From contig JAJPGZ010000010.1 in assembly GCA_021325495.1 (NCBI GenBank), positions 62,001-126,000 on the forward strand: a stretch of DNA of 64,000 bases, written 5' to 3'. Source of the stretch: Spartobacteria bacterium (GTDB taxonomy: Bacteria; Verrucomicrobiota; Verrucomicrobiia; Chthoniobacterales; UBA10450). The number at the start of each line of letters is the position of its first letter. Positions within the stretch are counted from its first letter, which is position 1. A model generated the notes under the pieces. It had not been told where the DNA came from, did not search any database, and worked only from the letters and a program-made list of their open reading frames with translations. The translations under genes were made by a program, and so were the position numbers. Shown here piece after piece: positions 1 through 7,260 of the stretch.

Positions 1-551
1 TCCTTGCCCGCGAGCAAATCTTCGAGCAGCGACAACCGCCGATTTGCTTCGCTAAGGATCGCCGCTACATCGTCACGGGGATCGATCGCAGGCGGATTAA
101 AGAAGATTCCAAAGTCGCGCCGAACCAACCGCGACCAGATGTCGGCGAACACTCCCTGGTCTTTCCGCAACTCTGCTGGCAATGTCGCCGCAAATGTCTC
201 GCGAGAGTACTTTTCGCCTGCGGCGTAGCAAATGCGCCGGAACAGCTCCGCCGCGTCGTTCGCCTGTGCCGCGACGTTCCGCTTATTCTCACTGGCGGCG
301 TGCTCGATTGCGGGAATTAGCGCATTGAGCATCGAGAGTTTTTCGCGCAGGACTAATCGACGTGCGATGCCGTTGTCGTCGAGCGCTTCAATCGTTGGCT
401 GTGCGGACATTTCATTCTGCGTTTCGTCACGCCGCTCGACCGTGGATTCGATCCGTCGTTTCGTCTCGGCGAGCTGATCGATCGTCGGTGTAAACACCGA
501 AACAAAATCTTTAACCTGGTCGCGTTGCTGCTGTTCGAGTTTGTATTTCAT
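1..551 (-). CDS. Partial unknown coiled-coil-like protein (C-terminus outside window)
   Basis: An open frame reads from ATG at 551 leftward off the window edge without a stop, about 183 residues visible. It begins MKYKLEQQQRDQV and is rich in Glu, Gln, Arg and Lys, with long helical, possibly coiled-coil stretches in the first 110 residues. I recognise no catalytic motif or family. It is the last visible gene of a leftward series that starts at 1,282 (1,282-890, 897-580, 551-1), so these three may form one transcript divergent from the regulator at 1,393. A structural or accessory protein of a mobile element is plausible but unproven. Confidence 0.6.
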   Translation of the reverse strand, partial: MKYKLEQQQRDQVKDFVSVFTPTIDQLAETKRRIESTVERRDETQNEMSAQPTIEALDDNGIARRLVLREKLSMLNALIPAIEHAASENKRNVAAQANDAAELFRRICYAAGEKYSRETFAATLPAELRKDQGVFADIWSRLVRRDFGIFFNPPAIDPRDDVAAILSEANRRLSLLEDLLAGK

Positions 552-579
552 AAGGTAGGTTCGTTAGGGTTTGGGAAAT

Positions 580-897
580 TCATTTCGCGAATGGCGGCTT
601 TGATTGTTGTTGCCGAACGCGCGCTTTTGCCTCGCGGTCGATCGAATCAAAAAGCATCGCGCCGCGCCGCGTTTGCTTAAATATTGTGTGAACTTTGGTC
701 GCGGCGACGCCAGCCGACATCATTTGCGTCACTTCGCGGTCCCACAAAAATTTCGGACCGGCGGCGAGAAGCGGGACGACTTGATTGTTCCATTCGTTGG
801 CGATTTCCTCGCGCGTCGCGTCGCTAGGCAATCCCAGAAGCAGTTTTACATACACCGGCAGATCGCGCGGGGGCTGCGAGTAAACGGGATTATTCAT
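580..897 (-). CDS. Unknown small protein (105 aa)
   Basis: I chose the ATG at 897, which gives a 105-residue protein starting MNNPVYSQPPRDLPVYVK. The longer reading frame upstream only runs antisense to the preceding gene's frame. The start overlaps the 3' end of the 890-1,282 gene by 8 bp, which suggests translational coupling. The middle part (SDATREEIANEWNNQVVPLLAAG) looks like a compact helical domain. I do not recognise the family, and its position in the leftward operon of the island is the only functional hint. Confidence 0.55.
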   Translation of the reverse strand: MNNPVYSQPPRDLPVYVKLLLGLPSDATREEIANEWNNQVVPLLAAGPKFLWDREVTQMMSAGVAATKVHTIFKQTRRGAMLFDSIDREAKARVRQQQSKPPFAK

Positions 898-1282
898 GCA
901 CGTTCGCGATCGGAAGTCTTGTGCACAGCGAAAGCCGGAAACTGGTACCCGGTGTGATTTGAATGACGCGACCGTCTCGACGAACGGTGCGTAGCGGAAA
1001 GCGATTTTCGGCGGCTTTCGCGGCTTCCTCTGTCGGCCACAACAATTCGACATCGCCGTAGCGCAAAATCATTTCGACGGGAACGTCGTCCCAAAGTTTT
1101 TCGCGCAGCACATTCGTGATTTTTTGACGTGTTGCGTCGCTGACTTTTCCGCCGTTCACAATGTTGCGAAGTGAACCAGGTGCGAGCTGTATTTCAGGAT
1201 TCCGTGCTACATCTTCGACCGTCAGATTTTGGTCTAACAGTGCTCGATGAAAGCGACGTTGCAGCTCCGTCCGATATCTCAT
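890..1282 (-). CDS. Putative HTH DNA-binding regulator (130 aa)
   Basis: The N-terminal half (about residues 10-60) contains a segment with the periodicity of a helix-turn-helix: LTVEDVARNPEI followed by APGSLRNIVNGGKVSDATRQKI. This resembles small phage or element repressors that bind as dimers. The C-terminal half (WPTEEAAKAAENRFP onward) is unassigned. It is first in a leftward series and is divergent from the XRE regulator at 1,393 across a 110-bp AT-rich gap, an arrangement typical of a repressor/antirepressor switch. Both the DNA-binding role and the switch role are inferences. Confidence 0.5.
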   Translation of the reverse strand: MRYRTELQRRFHRALLDQNLTVEDVARNPEIQLAPGSLRNIVNGGKVSDATRQKITNVLREKLWDDVPVEMILRYGDVELLWPTEEAAKAAENRFPLRTVRRDGRVIQITPGTSFRLSLCTRLPIANVHE

Positions 1283-1392
1283 TTTCGAGCGCTAGATTAA
1301 CCGCCCAATATTTTGGGCGCAACAAAAATATTTTGCCTTCGCGGAACAAGCCAGGTCGCAGATACTTTTTGACGATCGGAACTTCGCAAAAA
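1283..1392. promoter_or_regulatory. Divergent intergenic region with candidate operator
   Basis: This 110-bp gap separates two divergently transcribed DNA-binding proteins. It contains AATATTTTG at about 1,307 and again near 1,327 within CAAAAATATTTTG. The two form both a direct repeat and an imperfect inverted repeat (AATATTTTG against CAAAAATATT). AT-rich repeated half-sites between divergent regulators are a common operator design. The actual promoters cannot be fixed by eye. Confidence 0.4.
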
Positions 1393-2211
1393 ATGTCACG
1401 CGATTCTGCACAGCAGATGACAGCTGCAATAACAAGTCGCAAGGTCGGGGCGCGTTTACGAACTGTGCGCCGCGATGCGCGCCTTAGTCAGCGCGCGCTC
1501 GCAACTCAGATGAATGTCAGCCGAGATCGCGTAAAGCGAATTGAAGCAGGCGTTGTGAATTCCACTTTTCAATTGATGTGGAATGTGTGCCGTTTCCTGG
1601 ATGTAAATCCATTGTGGCTCGCCTTTGATGGCCTCGACGAGCGCCGCGAATATTTTCTGGATTATCCCATTGAGCAATTAGGCGACCGGTCTTTCGTCGC
1701 CACAATGTTAGACATTCGTAGCGAGTACGCCGCCTACCGATCGCATGTTTTGAAAGCTGTTAGCCGACCCAGTGCAATCGCGAACGTTCGGCAGAAGACG
1801 GCGCAAATGGACCCTGATCAGCAGTGGATTCGCGCGGCCAAGTCCGCGCGCCAATCGCTGCCGGCGGCAGAGTGGCCGCAGTTCAGCCGTTACATGTCAT
1901 CGGCGGCTGATGCATTCGTCCGGAAAAAAATTGTTGCAACAAGTGCAATTAACCATCACTTAATAGTTGGGATGGATTGGAAACGACTGCGACATGCACT
2001 ATGTAGATTGACGCGCGCACCAGGATCAAAGGCTTTGCTAGCGCGTCGATTCGGGGTCAGTGCCGCTGCTGTTTCGCAATGGCTGTCCGGCGCGAACGCT
2101 CCGACAGCCGACACGACGCTTCGACTGCTGGAATGGGTCACAGCGGCCGAAGCAAAACAAAACGCGCCGGCAGCGAGGAAGCGCAGCCGACGCGCAAAGC
2201 GATCCAAGTAA
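1393..2211 (+). CDS. XRE-family regulator with two helix-turn-helix domains
   Basis: I used the ATG at 1,393 (MSRDSAQQMTAAITS). Upstream codons in the same frame run through the divergent gap and the other regulator. Residues about 15-70 form a canonical XRE helix-turn-helix (VGARLRTVRRDARLSQRALA, then MNVSRDRVKRIEAG). A second HTH lies near the C-terminus (ALLARRFGVSAAAVSQWLSG). The end is very basic (ARKRSRRAKRSK). Two HTHs on one chain suggest it contacts two half-sites, perhaps those in 1,283-1,392. It probably controls the rightward genes of the island, possibly including the defence genes; that last point is inference. Confidence 0.7.
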   Translation: MSRDSAQQMTAAITSRKVGARLRTVRRDARLSQRALATQMNVSRDRVKRIEAGVVNSTFQLMWNVCRFLDVNPLWLAFDGLDERREYFLDYPIEQLGDRSFVATMLDIRSEYAAYRSHVLKAVSRPSAIANVRQKTAQMDPDQQWIRAAKSARQSLPAAEWPQFSRYMSSAADAFVRKKIVATSAINHHLIVGMDWKRLRHALCRLTRAPGSKALLARRFGVSAAAVSQWLSGANAPTADTTLRLLEWVTAAEAKQNAPAARKRSRRAKRSK

Positions 2212-2223
2212 GGAAATCACAAC

Positions 2224-2520
2224 ATGAAAAACCAAACTCAGATCGATAGGGAAAATAACGCTGGTCATTCTGCGCGTCGAGACCTGTTCGCACTTGAAGA
2301 CAGAGTCGACGATGCAGTCTTTCGCGGCAGCGCCTTGCTCGAAGCGCTGGCGGCACTGGTCAAAGCGGGCGAAAACAGCGATGAGCCCCTGTTGAGCAAC
2401 GCAGCGACTGAGGGATTGCAATCCCTCGCTGCCGAACTCGGTGCCAACATGCGTGACCAACTCTCACAGCTCAGAGAAACGACGCGACGCCATTCGAATG
2501 TTACTGCGGTGATTGCGTAG
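2224..2520 (+). CDS. Unknown small helical protein (98 aa)
   Basis: It begins 12 bp after the regulator stop, in line with co-transcription. The sequence is polar and helical: a charged N-terminus (MKNQTQIDRENNAGHSARRDLF), then alternating Ala/Leu/Glu segments through RDQLSQLRETTRRH. There is no membrane segment, signal peptide or recognisable motif. It resembles the small unannotated proteins common in phages and integrative elements. Confidence 0.5.
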   Translation: MKNQTQIDRENNAGHSARRDLFALEDRVDDAVFRGSALLEALAALVKAGENSDEPLLSNAATEGLQSLAAELGANMRDQLSQLRETTRRHSNVTAVIA

Positions 2521-2536
2521 CGCCTAACAAAAATCG

Positions 2537-2980
2537 ATGACACTGCGTGAGTGTCGTGAGCTAATCGATGCGCAGATCGGTTGGCTGACGAAGTCTAACT
2601 ATATTCATCCGCTCTGCGATGATTCCTCGATGTTCACCGAGGCGCTTTTAGCCGAGGCGCAGCTTAACGAGGAGCACATCGTAGCAGCCATTGAACAATT
2701 CATCGCGACCGGCTCTTGGCCGCAATGGCACGCGGAGACACATCACGAGCAGCTTTATCATCTTCATCACCGGCTGCTCCTCGCTCAACGCTCACTCGCG
2801 CGCATCGCAAACGATCCTAAACTGACAAAGACCATTGGCGTTGGTCTGCCATTGCTAGATCGACGCGCCGCGCTCCGATTGTTGCTTGTCACCGGTTGGA
2901 ACGAAGGCGGTGCTGATTATCTGCAAGATTGGGCAGCTGATTATATTCGCAAAAACCCACCGCCGGCGCACTCACAGTGA
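2537..2980 (+). CDS. Unknown protein (147 aa)
   Basis: It starts at ATG 2,537 (MTLRECRELIDAQIGWLTK), 16 bp after the previous stop. It is soluble and helical, with several His and Trp residues (WPQWHAETHHEQLYHLHHR near residues 78-96), which might be a metal or structural site. I recognise no family. Its place between the XRE regulator and the GYF/PH protein suggests it belongs to the same accessory transcript. Confidence 0.5.
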   Translation: MTLRECRELIDAQIGWLTKSNYIHPLCDDSSMFTEALLAEAQLNEEHIVAAIEQFIATGSWPQWHAETHHEQLYHLHHRLLLAQRSLARIANDPKLTKTIGVGLPLLDRRAALRLLLVTGWNEGGADYLQDWAADYIRKNPPPAHSQ

Positions 2981-3030
2981 GGCGCACCGTTGCCTTCCGC
3001 TGTCCGTTTCCGGTATAACGAGCCGACACT

Positions 3031-3774
3031 GTGCAAATTTTTATTCACCGCGACGACCGCGACATCGGTCCTTATTCCGAAGCTGAAGTGCGATCGCGCT
3101 TGGCTGATGGCGCGCTATCGCCTAACGATTTTGCCTGGACTGAAGGGATGGCCGATTGGAGTCCGCTATCGTCATTCGCTGCATTCAAAGCGGAACGTCC
3201 ATCGCCGCCATCGACTCCGCCGCCGCTGCCGACAAGCCGATCTCCGGTCCCGCGCATTGCCGCGCCACCGGCAGGTATCAGCCGAAATTCGTTAGGCAGC
3301 TACGGCAAAGCAACTCTACAATCGAATGAAACGCCTCTGCACAGGACTGTAATTCATCCGATCGTAATGGTCGGAGGCTTTATCGTTGCAGGATTGGTTT
3401 CCGTATTCTTTGTGCTTCCGATGATGTTTGTCGCGATCGCTGACGGACATTATGGCGCGCTACTGTTGCTCATACTGCCGATCATCATTGCTTTGCCTGG
3501 ATTGATAGCGGTCAGAACGAGTGAGCTACTGATTACCGATCGACGCGTGATCATCAAAGTGGGTTGGCTGCAGCGGCGGACCCTCGAAATGTTTATTTCC
3601 AAAATAGAGTCGGTCGCTGTGCATCAGCCGCTTTTCGGCCGAATGTTCGGATACGGGACTGTCGTGATTCGAGGGACCGGCGGATCAGCCGAACCATTCT
3701 CGAAAATCGCTGCGCCGATCGAATTCCGAAACGCAATTCAGCGCGTTCAAGGCGCGTCGGAGTCGCGGCGCTAA
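3031..3774 (+). CDS. GYF_2-domain plus bacterial PH-domain membrane protein
   Basis: A GTG start at 3,031 gives 247 residues. Residues 1-50 match the GYF_2 pattern (IHRDDRDIGPYSEAEVR ... WTEGMADWSPL), a domain often fused to membrane segments and thought to bind Pro-rich peptides. A Pro-rich linker follows (about 55-95). Two strong membrane segments lie at about 112-135 and 142-160. The C-terminal 80 residues resemble a bacterial PH domain of the bPH_2 type (SELLITDRRVIIKVGWLQRRTLEMFISKIESV). It is probably an inner-membrane protein facing the cytoplasm. It sits directly before the ABC-3C genes, but a functional link is not shown. Confidence 0.75.
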   Translation: MQIFIHRDDRDIGPYSEAEVRSRLADGALSPNDFAWTEGMADWSPLSSFAAFKAERPSPPSTPPPLPTSRSPVPRIAAPPAGISRNSLGSYGKATLQSNETPLHRTVIHPIVMVGGFIVAGLVSVFFVLPMMFVAIADGHYGALLLLILPIIIALPGLIAVRTSELLITDRRVIIKVGWLQRRTLEMFISKIESVAVHQPLFGRMFGYGTVVIRGTGGSAEPFSKIAAPIEFRNAIQRVQGASESRR

Positions 3775-3863
3775 AGGATTACCGTCGCGAAACTCGGCGA
3801 CAGGCCTTCCCTTTTTTCGGAGGCTTGGAAGATGGATAATTTGCCTCCATACTTTGACTTCAA

Positions 3864-4808
3864 ATGGAGTTGACGCGTGAGGAAATTCACTTCGGTCGCA
3901 CACAGTTTCATCTCCTGATTTACAGGTCCAACGGCCAGCAATACCAAGACCTTTTTGTCCGAATCATGTCGAGCCGCCGTGCCGGTTTCAAGACGGTAAA
4001 ACCACACGGCAAGCAAGGCGACAGAAAGAACGATGGTTACGAGCAAGAAGCCGGACGCTATTTCCAAATATACGCGCCTGAAAATCCGAGTGCGGCCGTT
4101 GCGGCTGCCGTTAAAAAAGCGGTGGAAGATTTCAAAGGTTTGAAAGAATTCTGGGAAAAAGTTTCTCCGATTCGAGAGTATCGCTTCGCATTCAACGACA
4201 AATATCTTGGGCCGTATCCAGAGATCGAAACCGCACTCACACAACTTGGCAAAGAAAACGGTCTTGCCGCGTGCGGAACGTTCCTCGCGCATGATTTGTT
4301 GCGTGAGTTCGAACAGATGGACTCGGCCGCGATGATGGACGTTGTCGGTTTGCTGCCGAACCCGGCGAATCTTCGGAGCCTCGATTTCAACACGTTTTCC
4401 GAAGTTCTAACGTTCATCGTGCAAACCAACGTTAGTCTCGACACTTCCCAACTAAATGCAGCCAATTTTGACGAGAAAATCCGCTTCAATGGATTGAGCA
4501 AAGAGGTTGGAACACTTTTAACTCACGGAAGCTTTCAGTCGGGCGCGGTCCGTCGATTTTTTGACACGATCGGGAAGATTTCTGCTTCGACAATCCGTGA
4601 CGCATTGGCGGCGATTTATGACGCGAAAAAGGAAAGTGCAGCGGTCGCGAACCTGCCGACTGACCGCCGTGCCGACATCATTTTCTTCGAAATCTTGCAG
4701 GATATTATGCCGCATCAAACCAGACAACTCCAAGACGCTGCGATTGTGCTGATGGCTCACTTTTTCGAGAGCTGCGACATCTTTGAGGCGCCTACTTTGT
4801 CGATCTGA
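3864..4808 (+). CDS. ABC-3C system effector/C-terminal-domain protein
   Basis: This 314-residue protein opens with a pattern I associate with ABC-three-component (ABC-3C) partner proteins: YQDLFVRIMSSRRAGFKTVKP then GKQGDRKNDGYEQEAGRYFQIYAP. That block resembles the nuclease-like N-terminal region of these effectors, where acidic, Gln and Lys residues could form a PD-(D/E)XK-like site. The rest is helical and ends in a segment close to the next gene's style (HQTRQLQDAAIVLMAHFFESCD). The next gene follows after 3 bp. In the ABC-3C model the effector is held by an ABC ATPase and a small middle component and is released on invasion. The family call rests on memory of motifs and on gene order. 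Confidence 0.7.
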   Translation: MELTREEIHFGRTQFHLLIYRSNGQQYQDLFVRIMSSRRAGFKTVKPHGKQGDRKNDGYEQEAGRYFQIYAPENPSAAVAAAVKKAVEDFKGLKEFWEKVSPIREYRFAFNDKYLGPYPEIETALTQLGKENGLAACGTFLAHDLLREFEQMDSAAMMDVVGLLPNPANLRSLDFNTFSEVLTFIVQTNVSLDTSQLNAANFDEKIRFNGLSKEVGTLLTHGSFQSGAVRRFFDTIGKISASTIRDALAAIYDAKKESAAVANLPTDRRADIIFFEILQDIMPHQTRQLQDAAIVLMAHFFESCDIFEAPTLSI

Positions 4809-4811
4809 AAA

Positions 4812-5075
4812 ATGCTTCCTTTATTGCCGGCCAAACACGTTGCCTTCGCTGAATCGATTTTAGGATTGGCGGCTATCGTGTTGGAAGAATCCGGCAACCG
4901 CGAAGGGCGGACGCTCGACGAATTGTGGGAGGCGTTGCGCGCTCGCACGAAGAAAAAGATTCAGGTTCCCGACAAAGTGCAATTCGACGATCTCGTTATC
5001 GTGATCGACTTTCTCTTTATGGTCGGCGTTATGAAACAAGCCGCCGACGGGAGGTTGCGAAGTGCAACTGATTAA
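4812..5075 (+). CDS. ABC-3C system middle component
   Basis: A small protein of 87 residues (MLPLLPAKHVAFAESILGLAAIVLEES) has the features of ABC-3C middle components: about 80-100 residues, a helical winged-helix-like fold, and the ending FDDLVIVIDFLFMVGVMKQ. It lies between the effector gene (3-bp gap) and the ATPase gene (14-bp overlap), exactly as in the three-gene cassettes. It is predicted to bridge the ATPase and the effector. It has no catalytic motif. Confidence 0.7.
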   Translation: MLPLLPAKHVAFAESILGLAAIVLEESGNREGRTLDELWEALRARTKKKIQVPDKVQFDDLVIVIDFLFMVGVMKQAADGRLRSATD

Positions 5076-6792
5076 GTTTTCAGCAAACAAGCCAACGTTT
5101 CGCACGGTTCGGTTCAACGAGACGGGCATCTCGTTAGTCGTCGGTCGAAAGAAGAGTGGTGAGCAGTCGCGCCGCCAGGACACCTACAACGGAGTTGGAA
5201 AATCGTTGCTTCTGTATCTCGTGAATTTCTGTCTGTGTTCGAAACCGAAGGAAGAGTTAAAGGAGAAGCTCCCAGGATGGATATTTACTCTCGACTTCCG
5301 AATCGGCGAAAACCTTCACACGATTTCCCGCAGCACTGACGATCAATCGAAGGTCACGCTCGACGGGACCGAGGTGGATCTCGACAAGTGCAGACAGTGG
5401 TTGGAGCGACAATGCTTCGCGATCGCGGAGAACATTGCTTATTTAACATTTCGGTCCTTGATCGGTAACTTCTTGCGCACCGGCAAAGCCGCTTACCAAA
5501 GTTACGAGCGCCTGAATTTCAGCGAAAAGGCCTATCAAAAAGCCCTTCGCATGGCGTTTCTACTCGGGCTCGATATTGATCTTACGCACAAAAAATTTGC
5601 GCTTAAAGAGAGTCTCGATCACGCCGTCGAGATGAACAATAACTTCTCGAAAGACCCGCTCGTTAGGGAGTACTTTCTCGGGGAAAAAGACATCAACATT
5701 GACTTGCGGGAACTCGAAGATGAGCTGGCGAAGTTGGAGCGAGCCCACAAGGATTTCTGCGTCGCGGAAAATTATCGCGACGTTGAAAAGGAGGCCAACG
5801 AGATAAAGCGCGAACTCCAAGTCTTGCGCAACCGAGAATATTCGGCCGACAGCGCAATCAGTCACATCTCCGAATCACTCGACCAAAAGGCGGAGGTCGA
5901 CGAATCACAACTCCTGGAAGTATATGAACGCGTCCGTGTCGCTCTGCCGGAAGCGATCAAGGCTTCACTTAGGGAGGTTGCAAAGTTTCACCGGGAACTC
6001 GTTGACGCCCGTAAGAAGCGGTTAACCGAGGAATTGCGCCGATTTAAGAAGCAGCGCAATGAGATTGAGCAACAACAGAAATCTCTCAACGCCGATTTGA
6101 ACAACAAGGTTAAGTTTCTAAACGCGCACGGAGCTTTCAGCGAATACGTCAGCTTATCAGAGCAGCTAGCGGCGAAAAAGGCGGAGGTCGACAAGCTTCG
6201 GCACTTTCAAAAAATGACGAAGGCTTACAAAGACCAAGCGCGAGAACTAAAACTGAAGCTCAAAGAAGAGGATGTTCGCGCGGCTCGCTACCTGGAAGAG
6301 AACGAGAGCGAGATAGCCAAAGTCACCAATCTTTTTCGGGATTTCACGAAGCGTATTTACCCCGATAAGGGTAGCGGTTTGATAATTTCAAACAACGAGG
6401 GCGAGAACCAGACCCGTTTCGATGTCGAGGCGAAGATTCTGGATGATGCTTCGGATGGAATCAACGAGGTGAAAATTTTCTGCTTCGACCTGACCGTTTT
6501 ACTCGCGCGCCGGAATCATTCGGTCGATTTTTTGTTTCACGACAGTCGCTTATTTGCCGACATTGACCCACGGCAGAAGAGCGAACTTTTTCGAATCGCC
6601 GGGGAATACAGCAAACAACGCGGGATTCAATATATAGCGACTCTTAACGAAGACCTGATGGAAGCCATGCGCGAATGGCTGTCGCCCGAAGAGTTCGAAG
6701 CGTTAATTGAAAGTAATGTCGTCTTGGAGCTGACGGACGAATCCGCCGAAGCGAAGTTACTCGGCATCGAGGTCGATCTTGATTACGAGTGA
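5062..6792 (+). CDS. ABC-3C system SMC-like ABC ATPase (DUF2326-type)
   Basis: A GTG start at 5,062 overlaps the previous gene by 14 bp. The 576-residue product has a Rad50/SMC layout: an N-terminal ATPase half with Walker A (YNGVGKSLLLYLVNF, about residues 48-62), a long coiled-coil centre (about 210-430, rich in Lys, Glu, Arg and Leu), and a C-terminal half with the Walker B/D-loop region (VDFLFHDSRLFADIDPRQK, near 485-505). This matches the DUF2326 ATPases of ABC-3C conflict systems, predicted to sense invading DNA or nucleoprotein and control the partner effector. The three genes form one tight operon inside an accessory island. Confidence 0.8.
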   Translation: MQLIKFSANKPTFRTVRFNETGISLVVGRKKSGEQSRRQDTYNGVGKSLLLYLVNFCLCSKPKEELKEKLPGWIFTLDFRIGENLHTISRSTDDQSKVTLDGTEVDLDKCRQWLERQCFAIAENIAYLTFRSLIGNFLRTGKAAYQSYERLNFSEKAYQKALRMAFLLGLDIDLTHKKFALKESLDHAVEMNNNFSKDPLVREYFLGEKDINIDLRELEDELAKLERAHKDFCVAENYRDVEKEANEIKRELQVLRNREYSADSAISHISESLDQKAEVDESQLLEVYERVRVALPEAIKASLREVAKFHRELVDARKKRLTEELRRFKKQRNEIEQQQKSLNADLNNKVKFLNAHGAFSEYVSLSEQLAAKKAEVDKLRHFQKMTKAYKDQARELKLKLKEEDVRAARYLEENESEIAKVTNLFRDFTKRIYPDKGSGLIISNNEGENQTRFDVEAKILDDASDGINEVKIFCFDLTVLLARRNHSVDFLFHDSRLFADIDPRQKSELFRIAGEYSKQRGIQYIATLNEDLMEAMREWLSPEEFEALIESNVVLELTDESAEAKLLGIEVDLDYE

Positions 6793-7135
6793 CTGCGTTT
6801 TTGATGTCTGCAGTTCGGCCGTTTAAGCCGCCTGCATTCTCAATGCGTTTCGGCTGCAGTGTCGCTGCAGCCCCTTGACACTTTACACCTCGCGGCGCGC
6901 GCGGATTCGGCAGCTTATTTGTCCACTTCGCGCGCCGCCGTCATTCGTGTAGCTAGGTGTAAAGGCGATTGAGGACAGAGCGGTGGAAGGCGGATAACTT
7001 TACACCCTCGCGTTCGAGGCGCGCCGGCTCTGTAAGTGGCGCTCCTTCAACGTATTTTCGCCTGCTTTCGCTTATTTCCGGATCTCGGCGGATTCGGACA
7101 ATTAGGTCGAGCGCGGACAAAATCGCACGAGAACC
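6793..7135. other. Non-coding stretch with three CTTTACACC sites
   Basis: I see no credible gene between the ABC-3C ATPase and the tRNA. CTTTACACC occurs at 6,881-6,889 and 6,998-7,006, and its complement GGTGTAAAG at 6,956-6,964. Each lies within GC-rich flanks that include CGCGGCGCGC-like runs. A stem-like CTGCAGTGTCGCTGCAG lies near 6,854-6,870. Repeated short sites beside a tRNA 3' end may be integrase arm sites or the origin region of the left island; this is inference. Confidence 0.4.
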
Positions 7136-7207
7136 CGTCCCCGGCGGGAATCGAACCCACATTTAAGGTTTAGGAAACCTCCGTTCTATCCGTTGAACTA
7201 CGGGGAC
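7136..7207 (-). tRNA. tRNA-Arg (anticodon CCT)
   Basis: The minus strand folds as a complete tRNA. The acceptor arms are GTCCCCG (7,207-7,201) and CGGGGAC (7,143-7,137) with discriminator G at 7,136. The D-arm is GTTCAACGGATAGAAC. The anticodon arm is GAGGT-TTCCTAA-ACCTT, giving anticodon CCT (Arg, codon AGG). The T-arm is GTGGG-TTCGATT-CCCGC. CCA is not encoded. The 5' half is duplicated at 12,674-12,712, so the gene is the integration site of the element to its right and was restored by that element. Confidence 0.92.
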
Positions 7208-7208
7208 A
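7170..7208. repeat. attL: left 39-bp direct repeat (tRNA-Arg 5' half)
   Basis: The 39 bases from TTAGGAAACC to CTACGGGGACA are identical to 12,674-12,712 at an offset of 5,504 bp. Flanking bases differ on both sides (T before and A after here; C before and C after on the right). The block covers the acceptor 5' strand, D-arm and anticodon loop of the tRNA, so strand exchange is expected in or near the anticodon region. Confidence 0.9.
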
Positions 7209-7228
7209 AAATACCAATTTTCTTGTTT

Positions 7229-7250
7229 GTGTCACCCGTTTGTGTCACCC
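7229..7250. promoter_or_regulatory. Paired GTGTCACCC sites, left end (candidate integrase arm sites)
   Basis: GTGTCACCC occurs at 7,229-7,237 and 7,242-7,250, 13 bp apart in the same orientation, starting 21 bp inside the left attachment repeat and ending 10 bp before the integrase ATG. The same pair lies inside the right end (12,524-12,544). Matching direct pairs at both ends of an integrase element are what arm-type binding sites look like. The left pair could also let the integrase repress its own promoter. Confidence 0.6.
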
Positions 7251-7260
7251 TGTCCTCCAC

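Larger units (their letters stand above)
1..7135. other. Accessory island left of the tRNA-Arg gene (continues outside the window)
   Basis: This stretch carries phage- or element-like regulators, short genes of unknown function and an ABC-3C conflict system. It has no exact copy of the AAGATCGACA word that occurs about 1.8 times per kb in the core to the right. It abuts the 3' end of a tRNA-Arg gene, the usual side for tRNA-targeted integration, so it is probably an integrated element whose far end lies outside the window. No integrase is visible inside it. The boundary is inferred from the tRNA and the word content. Confidence 0.55.
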
